From Pirellulaceae bacterium (GTDB lineage: Bacteria; Planctomycetota; Planctomycetia; Pirellulales; Pirellulaceae), in NCBI GenBank assembly GCA_020846515.1, contig JADLDX010000976.1, positions 1 through 9,836 on the forward strand: a DNA stretch of 9,836 bases, in the 5' to 3' direction. Both the position numbers and the translations under genes were made by a program. Shown here one piece after another: positions 6,390 to 9,836 of this stretch. The first letter of the stretch is position 1; the number at the start of each line of letters is the position of its first letter. The notes under the pieces are model-generated. The model made no database searches. It saw nothing but the letters and a program-made list of their open reading frames with translations, and was not told the origin of the DNA.

Positions 6390-6450
6390 CCGATGAATAA
6401 CCGTTTAGAACCTGAAAGGCTACAATTCTTCGTTTATCCGATGATAACCG
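6390..6450. repeat. Direct repeat in the tatC-manA intergenic region, possible operator
   Basis: CCGATGAATAACCG (6390-6403) and CCGATGATAACCG (6438-6450) differ by one inserted A and lie 48 bases apart. The first copy touches the tatC start codon; the second covers the proposed tatC -10 box. Two such copies in a 92-base divergent spacer suggest binding sites for a regulator, but chance is not excluded. Confidence 0.35.
6421..6426 (+). promoter_or_regulatory. Possible -10 box of manA
   Basis: TACAAT lies 55 bases before the manA ATG and matches the sigma-70 -10 consensus at five of six bases. The 16-18 base upstream positions (around 6397-6404) do not resemble a -35 box, so the call is weak. 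The preceding GC (6419-6420) does not form an extended -10. Confidence 0.3.
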
Positions 6451-6469
6451 CCCCTGTGTCCAATCACAA
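6441..6469 (-). promoter_or_regulatory. Predicted sigma-70 promoter of tatC
   Basis: On the minus strand TTGTGA (6469-6464, four of six consensus bases) is followed after exactly 17 bases by TATCAT (6446-6441, five of six). Transcription would start near 6434 and leave a leader of about 45 bases before the tatC ATG. The -10 box lies inside one copy of the CCGATGATAACCG direct repeat. Confidence 0.45.
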
Positions 6470-6481
6470 TGAGCGAGCACT

Positions 6482-7456
6482 ATGCCGACGGCTGCCTATC
6501 CCCTTCGCCTTATACCGACTTTTCGAAATTACATCTGGGGCGGTCGCAAATTGGCCACCCATTTGAACAAGTCACTCCCAGATGCTGGGATCTGGGCTGA
6601 AAGTTGGGAAGTCGTCGACCATCCTGAACATGATAGCCAGATCGCCAACGGCCCTTTGGCTGGTCAGTCGCTAGGCTCCGTCATGCGCGACCATCCGGCT
6701 TGGCTGATCGGTCAAGCACAGGCGGTGGCCGACCGATTCCCGCTCCTACTGAAATATCTGGATTGCAACCGAGTCCTAAGTGTACAAGTCCATCCCGACG
6801 ATGACTACGCTCTCCGCATGACACCGCCCGACCTGGGCAAAACCGAAGCCTGGTATATCATTCACGCGGAACCCGGCGCCGTTTTGTATGCCGGACTCAA
6901 ACCTGGCTTTGATGCCCAGACGCTTGGCCAAGCCATTGCCGCTGGGCAAACCGCCCAGTGCATGCATGTGATCGAACCTGAACCGGGCGATTGCATATTC
7001 ATACCTGCCGGCACTGTTCACGCGCTCGGCGCTGGCCTAATCGTGGCCGAGATCCAGCAATCTTCCAACACGACTTTTCGGCTGTATGACTGGGACCGCG
7101 TCGATCATCTCGGTCAGTCTCGACCTCTGCACGTGCGCGAATCCCTGGCGACCATCGATTACGCCAGCGGCCCTCGCCAACGTCAAACCCCTCAACGGAC
7201 CAGTCAATCGGGCCGAGTTCGTCTCGTGGAATGCGATAAGTTCCGCTTTGACCGCATTAGCAATATCGACCAATGCGTCACCGGGGGCGATGGTCAGTTT
7301 CATATCCTGACGGTCCCCACAGGCCAAGTGACTATCCAGTCCGGTAACGCTTCAGAAACACTGACCACCGGCCAATCAATCTTACTGCCAGCCAGTATAG
7401 GCCCCTGCCAAGTGACTTTGGCACCCAACACGATTCTCCTAGAAGCCTCGGCCTGA
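6482..7456 (+). CDS. manA: Class I mannose-6-phosphate isomerase
   Basis: A zinc enzyme of the cytoplasm that interconverts mannose 6-phosphate and fructose 6-phosphate, linking glycolysis to GDP-mannose and glycan synthesis. Zinc-site residues are placed by motif: Q102 and H104 in VQVHPDD, E122 in GKTEAWYI and H180 in PAGTVHALG. R200 in NTTFRLYDWDR is the expected catalytic Arg. The N-terminal PTFRNYIWGG (12-21) and WEVVDHP (42-48) are typical of the short bacterial form, and 324 residues is a normal length for it. The second cupin-like half (about 245-322) is more divergent. The ATG at 6482 lacks a clear Shine-Dalgarno sequence but precedes the conserved start directly. No other sugar genes adjoin it. 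The family call is firm; use in mannose catabolism or glycan synthesis is open. Confidence 0.95.
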   Translation: MPTAAYPLRLIPTFRNYIWGGRKLATHLNKSLPDAGIWAESWEVVDHPEHDSQIANGPLAGQSLGSVMRDHPAWLIGQAQAVADRFPLLLKYLDCNRVLSVQVHPDDDYALRMTPPDLGKTEAWYIIHAEPGAVLYAGLKPGFDAQTLGQAIAAGQTAQCMHVIEPEPGDCIFIPAGTVHALGAGLIVAEIQQSSNTTFRLYDWDRVDHLGQSRPLHVRESLATIDYASGPRQRQTPQRTSQSGRVRLVECDKFRFDRISNIDQCVTGGDGQFHILTVPTGQVTIQSGNASETLTTGQSILLPASIGPCQVTLAPNTILLEASA

Positions 7457-7469
7457 ACCGGGCTGTAGT

Positions 7470-7494
7470 GTAGCCAACGCTGCCAAGCGGTGGA
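7470..7494 (-). repeat. Degenerate inverted copy of the downstream palindromic repeat
   Basis: This segment, from GTAGCCA to CGGTGGA, matches the reverse complement of the repeats at 7512-7607 at about 19 of 25 positions. It starts 13 bases past the manA stop codon. With the three forward copies it makes an inverted arrangement that could fold into a larger structure at the manA 3' end. Confidence 0.5.
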
Positions 7495-7511
7495 TTTTCG
7501 CCTCCAACTGA

Positions 7512-7607
7512 GTCCACCGTCTGGCGACAGTGGCTACTTCCGAGTGGCGACCCGGTCCACCGTCTGGCGACAGTGGCTACAGTCCACCGTCTGGCGACGG
7601 TGGCTAC
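7512..7607 (+). repeat. Three copies of a 26-base palindromic repeat
   Basis: Near-identical 26-base units lie at 7512-7537, 7555-7580 and 7582-7607. Each runs from GTCCACCGTCTGGC to GTGGCTAC. The third contains a perfect 8-bp hairpin, CCACCGTC-TGGC-GACGGTGG; the first two have A for G in the right arm, giving one C-A mismatch. Copies 2 and 3 are separated by one base, copies 1 and 2 by 17. No T-tract follows. The rest of 7457-7773 shows no gene. Confidence 0.8.
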
Positions 7608-7773
7608 GTTGAAAAATGACGCTGTCCAACTAACCACCCTACCTTTTGGCGGATTCCTACTGTCCAGCTCCCTGACCGTCCGATGAAATGCTAGCTAAGG
7701 TTGATATCAGGTGTATTGGCCTGGGCGGCGAGGTGGAATGATTCTACGATGCGGCTCGGAAAGGAATTCCGTT

Positions 7774-8052
7774 ATGACGCGTGCATTGATGTTGGGCTTG
7801 ATACTTCTGAGTTTGGGGTGCGCCAATCGCCCACGGTGGGGCTTCCCAACCGGTCAAGGCACCGTCGACCGACAAAACAGTCGTGCCGCTGTGCATGATC
7901 CTTATCCGCTGAACGATATCGGACCGGAAGTTGTCGGCGGGCGACCACGCGGCTTTATGAATCCGTTGCCTGAAGCCAAACGCAATCAAATCTCAGGCCC
8001 CACCTCGGCTCCGGTCGACCAGTTTCCATCCGGCTTTGCGTTTCCACGGTAG
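7774..8052 (+). CDS. Small predicted lipoprotein, unknown function
   Basis: The 92-residue product begins with a lipoprotein signal: MTR, a hydrophobic stretch ALMLGLILLS and the lipobox LSLGC, so C16 should be lipidated after cleavage by signal peptidase II. AAGGA 8 bases before the ATG at 7774 decides this start over an in-frame ATG 21 codons upstream that would bury the signal peptide. The mature chain is short, Pro/Gly-rich and probably unstructured, with a core DPYPLNDIGPEVVGGRPRGF (42-61). I recall similar short lipoproteins in Pirellulales annotated only as membrane or secreted proteins; this is unverified. No catalytic motif is seen. Location is probably inner or outer membrane, facing the periplasm (inference). 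Confidence 0.75.
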   Translation: MTRALMLGLILLSLGCANRPRWGFPTGQGTVDRQNSRAAVHDPYPLNDIGPEVVGGRPRGFMNPLPEAKRNQISGPTSAPVDQFPSGFAFPR

Positions 8053-8128
8053 TGGAATCGGCTCGTGCCGTCAGGTTCTGACTGCGCTGATTTGTAGCGG
8101 AATCGGCGCAAGCCGTCCGGTTCTGACT
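8050..8128 (+). repeat. Two tandem palindromic repeats with a conserved stem and variable loop
   Basis: 34-base units at 8050-8083 and 8095-8128 (period 45) differ at about six positions. Both hold a CGGC/GCCG stem, but the loop is TCGT in the first and GCAA in the second; most of the differences fall in the loop. Both end GGTTCTGACT. The first unit begins on the last codon of the lipoprotein gene, whose TAG (8050-8052) is its first three bases, so the pair may form the mRNA 3' end. Confidence 0.65.
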
Positions 8129-8274
8129 CTATTTCTCAGCGATCTACCGGGCAGCTTGCGCTGCTCCGCTTTCATTGGGCCAACCAATGGGATCGTTTGC
8201 CTATCGAATCTAGCTTGAACGGGTTATGATGGCTGGGTAAGTTCATTATCCGCTTTAGTCACCCCGGAATCGCC
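8129..8274. other. Intergenic stretch before the pseudouridine synthase gene
   Basis: A small hairpin GCAGC-TTGC-GCTGC (8151-8164) is visible. TATGAT (8225-8230) could be a -10 box 45 bases before the next ATG, but no -35 box stands at the right distance. No open frame here has convincing coding signals. Confidence 0.3.
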
Positions 8275-9836
8275 ATGGCTCGCAAAAACAAGTCGTCTGC
8301 CCCTGCAGCTCCTCGTCCGCTGACAGGTCTCCAGCGACTCAATAAACTCTTGGCGGCCGCCGGTCTGGGCAGTCGACGCGACGTCGAGCAGTTGATTCTC
8401 GACGGTCGTATTGAAGTCGATGGCAAGCCGGTTACCGATCTGGCGACCAAAGTTGATCCAGAAACGTCCAAGCTCACCTTCGATGGTTCGTCCGTCAGGA
8501 TCTTTCGACCGGTCTATTTTGCGCTCAATAAACCCACCGGCGTACTGTCCACCAATCGAGATCCCAGCGGACGCATGCGGGCGATCGATTTAATCGACGT
8601 CAAGGAACGCATTTTTTCGGCTGGACGATTGGATCGTTCTAGCGAAGGTCTGATGCTGCTAACCAACGACGGCGAACTGGCGCAGCGACTGGCGCATCCT
8701 CGCTATGGTATTCAAAAGTTGTATCTGGCCACCGTACAAGGCGAAGTTACTCAAACGGACCTCGAGAAGTTGATTCGTGGTGTCCGTCTTTCGGAAGGCT
8801 ATGCCAAGGTCGATGCCGTCAAAGTCAGACGACAACGAAGTGGAGCTGCCGATTTAGAGATCGCCCTTTCCGAAGGCAAGAATCGCGAGATTCGACGCAT
8901 CTTGGCGCGCTTAGGACACAAAGTTGTCGGTCTAAAGCGTTTAGCCATCGGGCCTCTGCGGTTAGGGCAATTGCCCACAGGCGGTTGGCGGCCACTGACA
9001 CGCGATGAAATCGTGGCCTTGTACACGGCTACGACCGTCGGTCGACGCAAGAAGCGTGGTGGTACCAAACCGCTGCGAACCGGACGACCGCAAGCGGACG
9101 CTGCCACATTGGGCAGCGATGATGATGAAGATAATCTGCGTCTACCATTATCGGCCGGCAAGTTTGATCAATTTGAAGATGACGATGACTACGGCCCATC
9201 GCTGGGTGATTACGGTGACGATGAGTTTGGCGGCGATGACGAGATCATTGCTCTGGATGACCAGCCCGCTATTGGCACGGTGATTCCCTACGATGAAGAC
9301 ATGGACGAAGAAGAGATCGACGACGATCAATTCGAAGGCATGCTCAGTCAAGGTGATGATCTGGAAGACGATGACGATGAAGGTGACGATGACAGTTATG
9401 GTTTCGCGGACGATGGCGACGACGAAGGTGTTGAGCAAGAATCGTCTGGGGCGCGTCGTGGGCCGACCCGTCGATCATCAAGTCAACCGTCTAGCCGACC
9501 AGCGAAGGGACGCAAGCCTGTTGGTCGCAAAGCTCCGGCCAATCGTTCCACCCGTTCACCTCACGACATTCGCCAGCGGTCTCGCAGCGACGAGAGTGGT
9601 GCTGCCTCTGGGGTAAGATCCGGTGGATCGCGAACTGGTGAACCACGTAAAGCTGGTCGGCCCATGTCTCGCTCCGGCGGGCCACGATCCGCTTCACCGC
9701 GTGCTGCCGGGCAATCGGCTGCCCCACGCTCTGGAGGCCGCTCGACCGGCGCAGGACGCTCGGCTGGTGCTGGTCGGTCAGCTGGTACTGGTCGGTCAGC
9801 CGCACCGAAGACCGGTGGACCACGCTCCAGTACACC
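8275..9836 (+). CDS. RsuA/RluB-family rRNA pseudouridine synthase with long charged tail (partial, 3' end outside window)
   Basis: It isomerises a specific uridine of rRNA to pseudouridine. 520 residues are visible and the frame is open at the window edge. Residues 17-64 are an S4 RNA-binding domain (GLQRLNKLLAAAGLGSRRDV). The catalytic domain follows: FALNKPTGVLST (82-93), the active-site motif GRLDRSSEGLMLLTNDG (117-133) with catalytic D120, and EGKNREIRRIL (200-210) near the end of the fold at about 250. RluB (23S) is more likely than RsuA or RluE, but motifs alone do not decide. The tail is unusual: 281-386 is about 45% Asp/Glu, then 393-520 is rich in Arg, Ser, Gly and Pro with RSGG-type repeats, and both look disordered. 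ATG at 8275 gives a short basic lead before the S4 domain; only a weak GGAA precedes it. Confidence 0.93.
   Translation, partial: MARKNKSSAPAAPRPLTGLQRLNKLLAAAGLGSRRDVEQLILDGRIEVDGKPVTDLATKVDPETSKLTFDGSSVRIFRPVYFALNKPTGVLSTNRDPSGRMRAIDLIDVKERIFSAGRLDRSSEGLMLLTNDGELAQRLAHPRYGIQKLYLATVQGEVTQTDLEKLIRGVRLSEGYAKVDAVKVRRQRSGAADLEIALSEGKNREIRRILARLGHKVVGLKRLAIGPLRLGQLPTGGWRPLTRDEIVALYTATTVGRRKKRGGTKPLRTGRPQADAATLGSDDDEDNLRLPLSAGKFDQFEDDDDYGPSLGDYGDDEFGGDDEIIALDDQPAIGTVIPYDEDMDEEEIDDDQFEGMLSQGDDLEDDDDEGDDDSYGFADDGDDEGVEQESSGARRGPTRRSSSQPSSRPAKGRKPVGRKAPANRSTRSPHDIRQRSRSDESGAASGVRSGGSRTGEPRKAGRPMSRSGGPRSASPRAAGQSAAPRSGGRSTGAGRSAGAGRSAGTGRSAAPKTGGPRSST
9742..9795 (+). repeat. 18-base in-frame tandem repeat encoding S-x-G-x-G-R hexapeptides
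   Basis: Three units (9742-9759, 9760-9777, 9778-9795) encode STGAGR, SAGAGR and SAGTGR, residues 490-507 of the pseudouridine synthase tail. Units 2 and 3 differ at only two bases, which suggests recent slippage duplication. The RG-rich product resembles low-complexity RNA-binding tails. Confidence 0.7.

Noticed and set aside
7512..7607. CRISPR array
   Set aside because: Only three repeats, with gaps of 17 and 1 bases and no spacer-sized unique segments; no cas genes are nearby. These are palindromic intergenic repeats.
7332..7637. Minus-strand frame with repeated WTVATVARRWT peptide
   Set aside because: The peptide repeat is only the translation of the palindromic DNA repeats plus antisense of manA.
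7711..7773. Upstream start for the small lipoprotein gene
   Set aside because: It would put 21 charged and polar residues before the signal peptide; the AAGGA-supported ATG at 7774 gives a normal lipoprotein signal.
9148..9438. Minus-strand frame opposite the acidic tail, rich in Val and Ile and resembling membrane segments
   Set aside because: The hydrophobic look comes from reading GAT/GAC/GAA codons in reverse (ATC, GTC, TTC). No start signal supports it.

Overview
The window looks like chromosomal DNA of a Planctomycetota bacterium, most likely of the Pirellulales. This is inference. It rests on moderate GC, mostly single-gene transcription units with little operon packing, a TatC with a very long first periplasmic loop, a pseudouridine synthase with a long charged tail, a tiny lipoprotein carrying a DPYPxNDIGPEVVGGRPR-type core, and intergenic regions packed with palindromic repeats. 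No tRNA, rRNA, CRISPR array, transposase or phage gene is visible.

Layout from left to right. Positions 1-253 are non-coding and hold two terminator-like hairpins with the same CAGGC/GCCTG stem and a cluster of GGGAGG-type palindromes. Positions 254-3427 (minus) encode one 1057-residue protein that joins all three parts of the uncharacterised AmmeMemoRadiSam system: a radical SAM enzyme, AMMECR1 and Memo. It also has an apparent second, degenerate AMMECR1-like domain. A nitrilase-superfamily amidohydrolase (3582-4439, plus) diverges from it across a 154-base spacer that contains a heptanucleotide tandem repeat. Next come an inverted pair of REP-like palindromes, a small secreted glycine-rich protein with an internal duplication (4610-5023, minus), and a strong terminator hairpin behind tatC (5223-6389, minus). 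tatC and manA (6482-7456, plus) are divergent, with a good tatC promoter and a direct repeat that could be an operator. Two further repeat clusters (7470-7607 and 8050-8128) flank a 92-residue lipoprotein gene (7774-8052, plus). The last gene (8275 to the window end, plus) is an RsuA/RluB-type rRNA pseudouridine synthase with a long acidic-then-basic tail cut by the edge.

The genes do not form one pathway. TatC (protein export), ManA (mannose-6-phosphate metabolism) and the pseudouridine synthase (ribosome maturation) are housekeeping. The most unusual item is the single-chain AmmeMemoRadiSam protein. Its covalent linkage argues that the three activities work on one substrate or in one complex, and a well-placed internal ribosome binding site and ATG at the fusion junction could also yield a separate AMMECR1-Memo protein. 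The second theme is the number of different palindromic repeat families: five of the intergenic stretches carry their own kind.
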